Part shown: piece by piece, positions 45,438-55,764 of the stretch | Layout: the number at the start of each line of letters is the position of its first letter | How positions within the stretch are numbered: position 1 is the stretch's first letter | Origin: JAWKJY01 sp041393535 | GTDB taxonomy: Bacteria; Actinomycetota; Thermoleophilia; Gaiellales; Gaiellaceae | Assembly (NCBI GenBank): GCA_041393535.1 | Contig: JAWKJY010000015.1 | Span: 1 to 64,000, forward strand | Length of the DNA: 64,000 nt | Reading direction: 5' to 3' | Made by a program: the position numbers and the translations under genes | Notes under the pieces: generated by a model | What the model saw: only the letters and a program-made list of their open reading frames with translations | Database searches by the model: none | What the model was told of the DNA's origin: nothing

Positions 45438-45582
45438 GCGGGCACCTCCTCTGGTTCGCCGCGGACCCTAACCGGCCCCGGGGGCGGGCGCCGGCCGAAG
45501 CATCCCCCGATCGGGTGAGCTGGCGCGGCGCCCCGTGGGTCGGCCGAAGCGCGTGTATCGTCGCGGACGAGGAGGAGGGGCG

Positions 45583-45681
45583 ATGCGACGGACGCGTGCG
45601 GCGTGCAGCTGGGGGCTCGGGACGGCCGCGCGTGCGTCGTCGGGGCTCGCCTCGCCGGCGCGGGCCGGGGCGGCCGGATGA
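45583..45681 (+). other. possible 32-codon leader ORF upstream of the histidine kinase
   Basis: ATG 45583 sits 2-8 nt after a very strong GAGGAGGAGGGG. The short frame ends at TGA 45679-45681, overlapping the kinase ATG (ATGA). The peptide is Ala/Arg/Gly-rich. Either a coupling uORF, or the true kinase start with an indel. Confidence 0.3.
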
Positions 45682-48600
45682 CGGCTGGGCACGAGCTCCC
45701 CGACGGCCAGGAGCTGCTCGACGGCCTGACTGCCCTCGTCGCGATCCTGGACGCCGACGGGCTGATCGTCGCCGCGAACGCGGCCTGGCGCGACACGGCC
45801 CGGCTGGCCGGTGTCGTCGAGCCGCTGGGCCAGACCTACCTCGACCTCTGCGCCTCCGTGCCCGGCTGCGGGATGGAGCCGGCCTGCGCGGCGATCGGCG
45901 CCGTCCTCGCAGGACGGGAGCCGCGTCGTCAGCTGGTCTACCGCTGCGTGATCGGCGACCACTCGATCTGGTTCCGGGCGACCGTGACGGCTCGCGCGGG
46001 CGGCGGCGCGATCGTCGAGCACGTCGACGTGACGAACGACCTGCTCACGGGCGACGCGCTGGCCGACCGGGAGCAGCGCCTGCGGCTCGCGCTCGAGAGC
46101 GCGGAGATGGGCGTCTGGGTCATGGACGTCGTCGAGGAGACGGTGGAGTGGTCGCCCGAGGTCCACGCGATCCTCGGCGTCGACGACTTCGACGGCCGCG
46201 TCGAGACGTTCCGCGGGCTGGTCCTTCCCGACGACCTGGACGCGTCGATGGCCGTGTTCGAGCGCGCGCTCGCCGGGACCGAGCCGTTCGCGGTCGAGTT
46301 CCGGATCCGCCGCCCGGACGGCGAGGTCCGCTGGATCTCCAACCTCGGGCAGCTGCGGCCCGGGCCGGACGGCGCCGCCCGGTTCCTCGTCGGCACGGTG
46401 CAGGACGTGACCGAGCGGCGCCGCGGCGAGGAGGCGCGCGAGCGCCAGGTCGCCGGCCTGCAGCTCCTCTCGGAGGTGCTCGCCGGCCTGATCGACGAGC
46501 GGGACGGCGCTCGCCTCGCCGCCGACGTCTTCGAGCGGGTGTCGGCGTTCCTCGGCTGCGACGTCTTCACCTACCTCCGGGCATCGCCGGAGGGCCTGCG
46601 GCTCGTCGACGCGGCCGGGCTCGACCCCGCCATCCGGGCCGGGATGGAGCGCGGCGAGCTGCTCGACACGCCCTGCGCCCTCGTGGCGGCGACGCGCGAG
46701 CCCGTCTACCTCCCGCACGCCCAGCGGGGCGACACGGCGCTGGCCCTCACCGCCTGCGCCCTGGGCGTTCGCGCCTACGCCGGCTTCCCGCTCCTGCGCG
46801 ACGGCGAGCTCGCCGGCGTGCTCGGCTACGCGTCGACCACGCGGGACGAGCTCGGCGTCCACGAGCTCGAGTTCCTCCGCACGCTGGCGCAGGCCGTCGC
46901 GACCACGCTCGCGCGCCTCCACGACGCCGAGCAGCTGCGGGTGAGCGAGCGCCGCTTCCGGGCCGCGATCGAGACGAGCCCGGACGGGTTCGTCGAGCTG
47001 GGCCCCGGGGGGCGGGTCGTCGACGTGAACGACGTCTACCTCCGGCGGTCCGGCTTCGCGCGCGACGAGCTCGTCGGCATGCGGCTCGCGGAGCTCGACG
47101 GGACGTTCGACCAGGACGGGCTCGACCACCTGCACGAGCAGAAGCTCGAGCGCGGCGGGCTCACCTTCCAGACGACGCACCGGGCGAGGGACGGGACGAC
47201 CTGGCCCGTCGAGATCTCGAGCGCGCTGACGGCGGAGGGCGGCTGCTACTCGTTCCTGCGCGACATCACGGAGCGCCTCCGTTCCGAGCACGACCTGCGC
47301 CTCCAGGCGAAGGTCCTCGACTCGATGAACGAGACGGTGGTGCTCGACGCCGACGACGGCGAGATCGTCTACGTCAATCCCGCCTGCGACGAGCTGTTCG
47401 GCTACGAGGCCGGCGAGCTGCTCGGCCGCCACATCAGCGTCCTCCACGATCCCGGCACGGAGTGGGAGGCGTTCGGCCGGGAGGTGATGGCGGAGGTCGC
47501 GGCGCGCGGCTTCTGGCGCGGGGACGTCCTCAGCAGGCGCAAGCACGGCGAGGCGTTCACCGCCGCGGTCACGATCATGGCCCTCGACCTCGGCGACGGT
47601 CGGCCGTACCGGGTGTCGATCGGGCAGGACGTGACGGAGCAGCGCCGCGCGGACGCGCTCCTCTCGTCGATCCTCGCCGCGGTCCCGTCGGCGGTGATCA
47701 CGATCGACGAGCCCGGCCAGGTCGTCTCGGCGAACCCGGCCGCCGAGCTCCTGCTCGGGCGCCCCGCGGCCGACCTCGTCGGCCGGTCGATCGCCGACCT
47801 GCTCGGGCTGCCCACGGCCGGCTGGCGTGCGGGCGTCGAGGCCGCCGGCGGGCTCTCGCTCGAGCGCCCCGACGGCACGGTCGCGGAGACCGAGGCCACG
47901 CTCGCCGAGTTCTCGCTGCTCGACGAGGGGCACGTCGTGCTCGTCCTGCGGGACGTGACCGAGCGCGCCCGGCTCGAGGAGCAGGTGCGCCAGACGCAGA
48001 AGCTCGACGCGATCGGGCAGCTCGCCGGCGGCGTCGCCCACGACCTGAACAACGTCCTCGGTGCCATCCTCGGCTACGCGGAGCTCGGCCTGACGAGCCC
48101 CGACGCGGGCCCGGACGCGCTCGCCTCCTTCGAGGGCGTGCTGCGCGTCGGCGAGCGCGCCCGCCGGCTGATCGAGCAGATCCTCGCCTTCGGCCGGCAG
48201 CAGCCCGCCGAGCGCCGCGTCGTCCCGCTCGGGCCGCTCGTCGAGGAGAGCGCCCGGATGCTGCGCGCGACGCTGCCCGCGTCGGTCGTGCTCGCCACCT
48301 CGGTGGCGGACGACGTGCCGCTCGCGAGCGTCGACCCGACCCAGGTGCACCAGGTCGTCGTCAACCTCGGCACGAACGCGTGGCACGCGCTCGAGGGGCG
48401 CCCCGGGCGGATCGAGCTCACGCTCGCACGCGTCGACGTCGACGTCGACGCGGCCCCGGAGCCGGCGCTGCACGAGGGCACGTACGCCTGCCTGACCGTC
48501 CGCGACGACGGCGTCGGGATGGACGCGGCCACGCTCGACCGCGTCTTCGAGCCGTTCTTCACCACGAAGCCGCCCGGCAAGGGCACGGGGCTCGGCCTGT

Positions 48601-49145
48601 CCGTCGTGCACGGCATCGTGCGCGGCCACGACGGCGCCATCGTCGCAACGTCCAGCCCGGGGTCGGGCTCGGCGTTCGCCGTCTACTTCCCTGCGGCCAT
48701 CGCCCCGGCCGGCCGCGAGCCCGAGCTGCCGGCGGCGTCCGGGCGCGGCGACGGCGCGCGCGTCCTCTACGTGGACGACGAGGAGCACCTGCTCGGGACG
48801 ACGGCGCGCATGCTCGAGCGGCTCGGCTACCACGTCACCGCGCTCGCGTCCCCGCGCGAGGCGCTCGCGGCCGTCGCGGCGGACCCGGACGCGTTCGACG
48901 TCGTCGTCGCCGACTACACCATGCCCGAGCTGTCCGGGCTGCAGGTCGCCGAGGCCGTGCTCGCGCAACGATCCGACCTCCCCGTCGTGCTCGTCTCCGG
49001 CTACTTCACCGCGGAGGTCGTCGCCGCCGCGGAGCGGCTCGGCGTGCGCCGCTGCGTGCCGAAGCCGACCACGCCGAGCGACCTGGGCGGCGTCCTCGCC
49101 GCGATCCTCCACCCGGTCGCTCCCGGCGGCCGGGCCGGCGGTTGA
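45678..49145 (+). CDS. multi-PAS/GAF hybrid sensor histidine kinase with receiver domain
   Basis: 1155 residues, no membrane helices. PAS-like 1-118; PAS with PAC 133-250; GAF 255-415; PAS 423-535; PAS 541-655; PAS 659-765. HisKA has phospho-acceptor His788 (GGVAHDLNN). The HATPase has NLGTN at 896-900, DDGVGMD, FEPFFTTK and GTGLGLS. The receiver (1027-1145) has Asp1033/1034, phospho-Asp1079 and Lys1129. A soluble sensor, lying between two ureide-degradation modules that it might control through an unseen partner. A GTG at 45603 would extend the N-terminus by 25 unconserved residues. Confidence 0.9.
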   Translation: MTAGHELPDGQELLDGLTALVAILDADGLIVAANAAWRDTARLAGVVEPLGQTYLDLCASVPGCGMEPACAAIGAVLAGREPRRQLVYRCVIGDHSIWFRATVTARAGGGAIVEHVDVTNDLLTGDALADREQRLRLALESAEMGVWVMDVVEETVEWSPEVHAILGVDDFDGRVETFRGLVLPDDLDASMAVFERALAGTEPFAVEFRIRRPDGEVRWISNLGQLRPGPDGAARFLVGTVQDVTERRRGEEARERQVAGLQLLSEVLAGLIDERDGARLAADVFERVSAFLGCDVFTYLRASPEGLRLVDAAGLDPAIRAGMERGELLDTPCALVAATREPVYLPHAQRGDTALALTACALGVRAYAGFPLLRDGELAGVLGYASTTRDELGVHELEFLRTLAQAVATTLARLHDAEQLRVSERRFRAAIETSPDGFVELGPGGRVVDVNDVYLRRSGFARDELVGMRLAELDGTFDQDGLDHLHEQKLERGGLTFQTTHRARDGTTWPVEISSALTAEGGCYSFLRDITERLRSEHDLRLQAKVLDSMNETVVLDADDGEIVYVNPACDELFGYEAGELLGRHISVLHDPGTEWEAFGREVMAEVAARGFWRGDVLSRRKHGEAFTAAVTIMALDLGDGRPYRVSIGQDVTEQRRADALLSSILAAVPSAVITIDEPGQVVSANPAAELLLGRPAADLVGRSIADLLGLPTAGWRAGVEAAGGLSLERPDGTVAETEATLAEFSLLDEGHVVLVLRDVTERARLEEQVRQTQKLDAIGQLAGGVAHDLNNVLGAILGYAELGLTSPDAGPDALASFEGVLRVGERARRLIEQILAFGRQQPAERRVVPLGPLVEESARMLRATLPASVVLATSVADDVPLASVDPTQVHQVVVNLGTNAWHALEGRPGRIELTLARVDVDVDAAPEPALHEGTYACLTVRDDGVGMDAATLDRVFEPFFTTKPPGKGTGLGLSVVHGIVRGHDGAIVATSSPGSGSAFAVYFPAAIAPAGREPELPAASGRGDGARVLYVDDEEHLLGTTARMLERLGYHVTALASPREALAAVAADPDAFDVVVADYTMPELSGLQVAEAVLAQRSDLPVVLVSGYFTAEVVAAAERLGVRRCVPKPTTPSDLGGVLAAILHPVAPGGRAGG

Positions 49146-49171
49146 CCGACACGGCCCCGGCGGGGTAGGGT
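49142..49171 (+). promoter_or_regulatory. sigma-70-type promoter TTGACC-18-TAGGGT
   Basis: TTGACC (49142-49147) overlaps the kinase stop; TAGGGT is at 49166-49171. The leader of about 55 nt ends with GACGAGGAGG before ATG 49232. Confidence 0.65.
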
Positions 49172-49231
49172 CGCTGCGGGGCGGCCGCGCGGGCTGCGCG
49201 GCCGCAGCTGTCCCGCGGACGAGGAGGATCG

Positions 49232-49948
49232 ATGGATACCCGGGAGCCGGAGGGCTGGCGGGCCTGGCACACGGTGGTGCGCCTGCCGGAGTTCCCCGTC
49301 GAGGTCGACCGGACGGCGCTCGTCGTGATCGACGTGACGTACCAGCAGGCGGCCCGCGAGCACGGCATCTGCAGGCGGATCGCCGAGGCCGGGAACGGGG
49401 ACGACCTCGCCTACTACCTCGACCGCATGGAGGGGACGGTCGTGCCGGCCCTGCAGCGGCTGACCGCGGCGTTCCGCGCGCACGGCGCGCCGGTGATCTA
49501 CACGCGCTGCGTGTCGCTGCGCGGCGACGGCTCCGACCAGACCTGGCGCCACCGCGCGTTCGGGCTCGTCGCGGGCGTCGACGACCACGACGCGCAGATG
49601 CTCGACGAGATCGCGCCGCAGCCCGGCGACATCGTCCTGAACAAGACCGGCTCGAGCGTCTTCACCTCGACGAACTGCGAGCACCTGCTGCGCAACATGG
49701 GGATCACGACGCTCGTGATCACGGGGATCTTCACGAACAGCTGCGTCGAGGGCACGGTGCGCGACGCGGGCGACCTCGACTTCCGCGTCCTCGTCGCGGA
49801 GGACGCCTGCGCCGCGATGAGCCCGAGCGGCCATCGCAAGGCGATCGAGTACCTCGACGGCAACTTCGGCCACGTCAAGCCGACGGACGAGATCGTCGGC
49901 CTGCTCGAGGCGAGCGCGGCCGCGCGGCTCGCGCGCGTCGGGGACTGA
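49232..49948 (+). CDS. isochorismatase-fold cysteine hydrolase (N-carbamoylsarcosine amidase-like), copy 2
   Basis: 238 residues, a paralogue of the protein at 40834. Asp in LVVIDVTYQQ, Lys in IVLNKTGSSVF, nucleophile Cys in TNSCVEGTVRDAGD. A strong GAGGAGG precedes the ATG, and its own promoter lies upstream. Probably cleaves an N-carbamoyl or related amide product of the HyuAB enzyme encoded at 51071. Confidence 0.88.
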   Translation: MDTREPEGWRAWHTVVRLPEFPVEVDRTALVVIDVTYQQAAREHGICRRIAEAGNGDDLAYYLDRMEGTVVPALQRLTAAFRAHGAPVIYTRCVSLRGDGSDQTWRHRAFGLVAGVDDHDAQMLDEIAPQPGDIVLNKTGSSVFTSTNCEHLLRNMGITTLVITGIFTNSCVEGTVRDAGDLDFRVLVAEDACAAMSPSGHRKAIEYLDGNFGHVKPTDEIVGLLEASAAARLARVGD

Positions 49949-49963
49949 CGGCGGGATGCAGCG

Positions 49964-49996
49964 GCGGGCGGACGCGGTCGACCGGCGTCCGCCCGC
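49964..49996. terminator. palindromic terminator between convergent genes
   Basis: A 12-bp stem (GCGGGCGGACGC and complement) around a loop that itself contains GGTC/GACC, between the cysteine hydrolase and the esterase stops. No U-tract. Confidence 0.6.
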
Positions 49997-50015
49997 GCGC
50001 CGCGGGACGGTGCGC

Positions 50016-50936
<921 letters not shown>

Positions 50937-51070
50937 CGTGTACCTCCTGGGGAACGCGGTCTGGGACGCGACCGCGCTCGACGCGGGCGGGGAGCCCGCG
51001 CAGGGTAGCGCGATCGGCGTCGGGAGAGGAGCGGGCCCCGCCGGGGCCCGGGAGCGAAGGGAGCAGGGCC

Positions 51071-54000
51071 ATGCAACGCCTGGGCGTCGACGTCGGCGGC
51101 ACGTTCACCGACCTGATCCTCGTCGACGACGAGGGCGCCGTCACCGTCCACAAGGTGCCGAGCACGCCGGCGGATCCGTCGCAGGGGACGATCGCCGGGG
51201 CGCTCGAGCTGTGCGAGCTCGTCGGCGCCCGCCCGGCGGACGTCGCGCAGTTCTTCCACGGGACGACGGTCGCGACGAACATCATCCTCGAGCACGCGGG
51301 CGCCGAGGTCGGCCTGATCACGACGCGCGGCTTCCGCGACATCCTCCACATCGCGCGCCACAAGAAGCCGCTCAACTGGTCGAACTTCCAGGAGCTGCCC
51401 TGGCAGGCGTACCCGCTGGCGCGCCGGCGCCACCGGCTGACCGTGAGCGAGCGCGTGACCGCGCCGCACGGCGAGGTGCTCGTCCCGCTCGACGAGGACG
51501 AGGTGCGGGAGGCGGCGCGCGAGCTGCGCCGGGCCGGCGTCGAGGCGGTCGCGATCTGCTTCCTCTTCTCGTTCCTGAACCCGGAGCACGAGCGGCGCGC
51601 CGCGGAGATCGTGCGCGAGGAGTTCCCGGAGGCGTTCCTCTCCGTCCGCCACGAGGTGCTGCCGCAGTACCGCGAGTACGAGGGCTTCTCGACCGTCTGC
51701 CTGAACGCCTACGTCGGCCCGAAGGTGAGCCGCTACGTGCGCGAGCTCGGGGCCGCGATGGGCGCGCAGGGCTTCGGCGGCGAGCTGCACCTGATGACCT
51801 CCGCGGGCGGCGTGATCACCGGCGAGGGCGCCGCGGAGAAGCCGGTCTCGACGCTGTTCTCGGGCCCGGTCGCAGGTCTCGTCGGCGGCATCTGGGTCGG
51901 CCGCGCGGCCGGCCACCCGAGCGTGATCTCGCTCGACGTCGGCGGCACCTCGGCCGACATCGGCGTCGCCCCGGGCGGCGAGGTGCGGATGCGCCACCTG
52001 CTCGACACGCGGGTCGGCGACTACCACGCGATGATCCCGATGGTCGAGATGGACGCGATCGGCGCGGGCGGCGGCTCGATCGCCTACGTCGACGCGGGCG
52101 GCATGTTCAAGGTCGGCCCGCGCTCGGCCGGGGCCGACCCCGGCCCGGCCTGCTACGGGCGGGGCGGCACGGAGCCGACGGCGACCGACTGCCTGCTCGC
52201 GCTCGGGCGCATCTCCCGCCGCGGCCTGCTCGGCGGGCGCGTCCCGGTCGACGTCGACGCGGCGCGCGAGGCGATCCGGACGCACGTGGCCGGCCGGCTC
52301 GGCATGACCGTCGAGGAGGCGGCGCTCGCCGCGCTCCAGATCCAGACCCACGCGATGGTGCAGGCGATCGAGGAGAACTCGGTGCGGCGCGGCTACGACC
52401 CGCGCGACTTCACGCTCGTCGCCTTCGGCGGCGGTGGCCCGCTCTACGCGTGCGACATCGCGCAGGAGCTCGGCATCCCGCACGTCCTCGTCCCGCCGCA
52501 CCCCGGGATCACCTCGGCGATGGGCCTGCTCGCGACGAACGTCTCCTACGACCAGGTCCGGACGGAGATGGAGCCCCTGGACGCGGTCGACCTCGACCGG
52601 CTCGCAGCCGACCTCGCCGAGCTGGAGCGGCAGGCGCTCGCGCAGCTCGCCCGCGACGGGTTCGCCGGCGACGACGCGCTCGTCGAGCGCTCCGCCGACT
52701 GCCGCTACGTGGGCCAGGGCTACGAGCTGCGCGTGCCGCTGCCGGCCGGGCCGCTCGACGAGGGCTGGCGCGACCGCGCCCGCGAGACGTTCCACGCCTA
52801 CCACGAGCGCCGCTACTACCGGCGCTACGAGGACGCGCAGATCCAGCTCGTCAACGTCCACGTGACGGGCGTCGGCGCGCTGCCCGAGCTCGAGCTGACG
52901 CGGCTCGAGCCGGCCGGCGAGCCGGACCCGGCCGAGGCCCTCGTCGCGCGCGAGCCGGTCGTCTTCGTCGTCGCGGGCGAGGCGCGGACGCTCCCGACCT
53001 CGATCTACGACCGCGCGCTGCTGCGCGCGGGGCACGAGGTCGCCGGCCCGGCGATCGTGCGGCAGTTCGACTCCACCACCGTCGTCAACCCGGGCCTCGT
53101 CGCGACGGTCGACGAGGTGGGCAACCTCGTGATCGACTGCACGCGGGAGCGCGCGACCGGGCTCACCTCGCTCGCGCCCGGGGCGGCGCAGGCGACGGCC
53201 GGGCCCGAGTCGGAGCTCGACCCCGTCACGCTGCGCGTGATCGGCGGCGCCTTCAACGCGATCGCGCACGAGATGGCGCAGACCGCGATGCGGATGTCGT
53301 TCTCGTCGATCATCCGCGAGTCGGAGGACCTCGGCGCGGGCCTGTTCGACGCCGCGGGCGAGGAGCTGTGCGAGAGCGACACGACGCCGCTCCAGGCGGG
53401 CCCGCTGCCGTGGTCGATCCGCGGGATCCTCGAGCGGATGCGCGAGCTGGGCGAGGAGATCGAGGACGGCGACGTCTTCATCCACAACCACCCGTACCAT
53501 GGCGCCTCGCACAGCCCCGACGTGATGATCGCCGTGCCGATCTTCGTCGACGGCAGCCACGTCGCCTGGTCGGCCTGCGTCGCGCACCTGCTCGACATCG
53601 GCGGCTCCGCGCCCGGGATCAACCCGAGCTCGATCGACGTCTGGGCGGAGGGGAAGATCTACTGGGCGCTCAAGCTGCACGAGAAGGGCGTGCGCAACCG
53701 CCAGCTCTGGCGGCACATCTTCGAGAACGTCCGCACGAGCCGGATGAACGAGGGTGACCTCGAGGCGCTCCTCTCCGCCTGCCTGCTCGGGCGCGACCGC
53801 TTCCAGGGCGTCGCCGAGAAGTACGGCCTAGAGCAGGTGCTGCGCGCCGCCGCGACCTGGAAGGACTACTCCGAGCGGATGCTCCGGGCCGAGATCGAGA
53901 AGATCCCGGACGGCGTCTACGAGGCGCCCGTCGCGCTGTTCGACAACGACGGGCAGACGCTCGACCGGCCGCTGCCGATCCACACGAAGGTGATCGTGCA

Positions 54001-54997
54001 GGGCTCCGACCTGATCGTCGACCTGGAGGGGACGAGCCCCGAGGTGCCGACGGGGATCAACGTCCCGTTCCTCGGCTCGACCCAGATGGCCGCGTACTTC
54101 ACCGTCCGCTCGATCTTCATGGACGAGGCGACCTACTCGGAGTTCATCCCGCAGAACGAGGGGATGTTCCGGCCGATCACCGTCCGCGCGCCGGAGGGGT
54201 GCCTGTTCAACCCGACCTTCCCGCGCTCGTGCTTCTCTCGCTTCCCGCAGCTCCAGCGCCTCGCCGACAACATCGTGCTCGCGCTCGCGCCCGCGCTCGG
54301 CGAGCGGGCGATGGCCGGGACGTCCGCCCATTGCCACTTCTGCGCCTACTCCGGCTTCGACGCCGAGGCGGGGGAGTACTGGGTCTACCTCGAGGTGAAC
54401 GAGGGCTCGTACGGCGGCCGGCGCGGCAAGGACGGCATGGACGCGGTCGACTCGCTGATCCCGAACACGCGCAACAACCCGATCGAGGAGCTCGAGTGGC
54501 GCTTCCCGCTGCGCTGCGAGCGCTACGAGCTGCGCGACGAGCCGGCGGCCGCGGGCGAGTGGCGCGGCGGGATCGGGATCGTCCGCGAGAACCGCTTCCT
54601 CGTCGACGGCTTCTTCGGCTGCGAGGGGACGCGCCAGCTCGAGGAGGATCCGCCGCGCGGCGTCGAGGGCGGCGTCAACGGCGTCGTCGGGGCGCTCGTG
54701 AAGAACCCCGGCACGGCCGCGGAGGAGCCGCTGAACCCGATCGTCACGGGCGTCCCCATCCGGGCGGGCGACCTCTTCCGCATCGTCGCCCCGAACGGCG
54801 GCGGCTTCGGCGACCCGCTGAAGCGCGACCCGTGGCGGGTGCGCGAGGACGTGCTCGACGGCTTCGCGACCCTCGCGCAGGCGCGGGACGTCTACGGCGT
54901 CGCGCTCTCCGACGCGCTCGAGCTCGACCTCGGCGCGCCGCGCGCGCGCCGCGAGGCGATGGCTCGCGCGGGCGAGGGCGTTCCCGCAGGGGACTGA
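51071..54997 (+). CDS. hydantoinase/oxoprolinase, HyuA-HyuB fusion (copy 2)
   Basis: 1308 residues, a paralogue of the protein at 41577 with the same plan. HyuA (about 1-700): RLGVDVGGTFTDLIL, HGTTVATNIILEHAG, LDVGGTSADIGVAPGG, AFGGGGPLYACDIA. HyuB (about 715-1290): VTLRVIGGAFNAIAHEMAQ, HNHPYHGASHSPDV, VNEGSYGGRRGKDGMDAVDS. ATP-dependent cyclic amide hydrolase by family. ATG 51071 follows GGGAGCAGGG. Different substrate preference from copy 1 is plausible but not visible. Confidence 0.92.
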   Translation: MQRLGVDVGGTFTDLILVDDEGAVTVHKVPSTPADPSQGTIAGALELCELVGARPADVAQFFHGTTVATNIILEHAGAEVGLITTRGFRDILHIARHKKPLNWSNFQELPWQAYPLARRRHRLTVSERVTAPHGEVLVPLDEDEVREAARELRRAGVEAVAICFLFSFLNPEHERRAAEIVREEFPEAFLSVRHEVLPQYREYEGFSTVCLNAYVGPKVSRYVRELGAAMGAQGFGGELHLMTSAGGVITGEGAAEKPVSTLFSGPVAGLVGGIWVGRAAGHPSVISLDVGGTSADIGVAPGGEVRMRHLLDTRVGDYHAMIPMVEMDAIGAGGGSIAYVDAGGMFKVGPRSAGADPGPACYGRGGTEPTATDCLLALGRISRRGLLGGRVPVDVDAAREAIRTHVAGRLGMTVEEAALAALQIQTHAMVQAIEENSVRRGYDPRDFTLVAFGGGGPLYACDIAQELGIPHVLVPPHPGITSAMGLLATNVSYDQVRTEMEPLDAVDLDRLAADLAELERQALAQLARDGFAGDDALVERSADCRYVGQGYELRVPLPAGPLDEGWRDRARETFHAYHERRYYRRYEDAQIQLVNVHVTGVGALPELELTRLEPAGEPDPAEALVAREPVVFVVAGEARTLPTSIYDRALLRAGHEVAGPAIVRQFDSTTVVNPGLVATVDEVGNLVIDCTRERATGLTSLAPGAAQATAGPESELDPVTLRVIGGAFNAIAHEMAQTAMRMSFSSIIRESEDLGAGLFDAAGEELCESDTTPLQAGPLPWSIRGILERMRELGEEIEDGDVFIHNHPYHGASHSPDVMIAVPIFVDGSHVAWSACVAHLLDIGGSAPGINPSSIDVWAEGKIYWALKLHEKGVRNRQLWRHIFENVRTSRMNEGDLEALLSACLLGRDRFQGVAEKYGLEQVLRAAATWKDYSERMLRAEIEKIPDGVYEAPVALFDNDGQTLDRPLPIHTKVIVQGSDLIVDLEGTSPEVPTGINVPFLGSTQMAAYFTVRSIFMDEATYSEFIPQNEGMFRPITVRAPEGCLFNPTFPRSCFSRFPQLQRLADNIVLALAPALGERAMAGTSAHCHFCAYSGFDAEAGEYWVYLEVNEGSYGGRRGKDGMDAVDSLIPNTRNNPIEELEWRFPLRCERYELRDEPAAAGEWRGGIGIVRENRFLVDGFFGCEGTRQLEEDPPRGVEGGVNGVVGALVKNPGTAAEEPLNPIVTGVPIRAGDLFRIVAPNGGGFGDPLKRDPWRVREDVLDGFATLAQARDVYGVALSDALELDLGAPRARREAMARAGEGVPAGD

Positions 54998-55018
54998 GGC
55001 GCGAGGTCGGGCCGGTGT

Positions 55019-55474
55019 CTACGCGCCGTCCGGGTCCGCCCACCCGGACGGCGCGTTCACGCCCGAGAGCGCGGCCCGGGCCGCGTCGTCGGCGTCGCCG
55101 AAGACCGGGAAGACGGAGAGCAGCCCGGTCAGCTCGAGCGTCTTGTGGACGCTCGGCGTCGAGCCCTCCGGCAGGAGGAACGCGAAGCCCAGCCCCGTCT
55201 CCCGCGACCGCCGGAGGGCGCCGACGATCGCGCCGAGGATGCTCGAGTCGAGGAAGGTGGTGGGCGAGAGCGCGACCACGACGGCGCGCCGCTCGAGCGC
55301 CGCGTCGCGCAGCTCGGAGCGCAGCTCCGGCGCGGTCGAGAGGTCGTGCTCGCCGACGAGCTCGAGCACGGCGAGCCCCGGCCGCGAGCGGTCGATCCGG
55401 ATCTCGGGCGCCGTCGCGGTGCTGGCGTGCACGCCGCCGCTCGCGGGTGCGGAGCTCGTCGGCTGGGGTTCCAT
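55019..55474 (-). CDS. STAS-domain protein (anti-sigma factor antagonist-like)
   Basis: 151 residues. After a variable start of about 25 residues comes a STAS fold: LAVLELVGEHDLSTAPELRSEL and the phosphorylatable FLDSSILGAIVGAL (Ser77/78). SpoIIAA-like proteins release sigma factors from anti-sigma kinases. No kinase or sigma gene is adjacent. ATG 55474 was used. A weak SigB-like GTTT...GGGGA lies upstream. A strong hairpin overlaps its 3' end. Confidence 0.82.
   Translation of the reverse strand: MEPQPTSSAPASGGVHASTATAPEIRIDRSRPGLAVLELVGEHDLSTAPELRSELRDAALERRAVVVALSPTTFLDSSILGAIVGALRRSRETGLGFAFLLPEGSTPSVHKTLELTGLLSVFPVFGDADDAARAALSGVNAPSGWADPDGA
55021..55056. terminator. terminator hairpin overlapping the STAS 3' end
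   Basis: A 15-bp perfect stem (ACGCGCCGTCCGGGT and complement) with a 6-nt loop, within the last codons of the STAS gene and just after the HyuAB copy 2 stop. Confidence 0.6.
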
Positions 55475-55764
55475 CCTCACCTCCGTCGCGGGCCGTCCAG
55501 GCGCGGCGGGTCGGGTCGGCGCCCCCGGTCGCAACCGGGCGCGGCCGCGCCGCCGCGTGCTGCGTTGTTCCCCGGGAGCGGGCGAACGAAACGCCCTCGA
55601 CATCCGTCCGACCCGGGCGCGACCTCGACCGCCTGCGCGGGACGAGGCCGGCCCGCGAGAGGCGTCGCTCCCGGAGCGCCGGCCGCCGGGCGCGGAGCGG
55701 GCGGCCCCGCGCCGGCGGACCCGGCACGATTCCCTCGCCGGGACGGCACGAGAACGGAGGCGGG
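55475..55764. other. intergenic region between STAS and thiolase genes
   Basis: 290 nt holding the divergent promoters. On the minus strand a GTTTCG...CCGGGGA arrangement near 55570-55595 loosely fits a stress-sigma promoter for STAS. GGAGG precedes the thiolase ATG. No reading frame of note. Confidence 0.4.

Noticed and set aside
45468..49112. A 1214-codon open frame antisense to the histidine kinase
   Set aside because: Extreme third-position GC removes stop codons from other frames. The protein is Arg/Asp/Val-rich with no domain, whereas the sense frame has a complete kinase.
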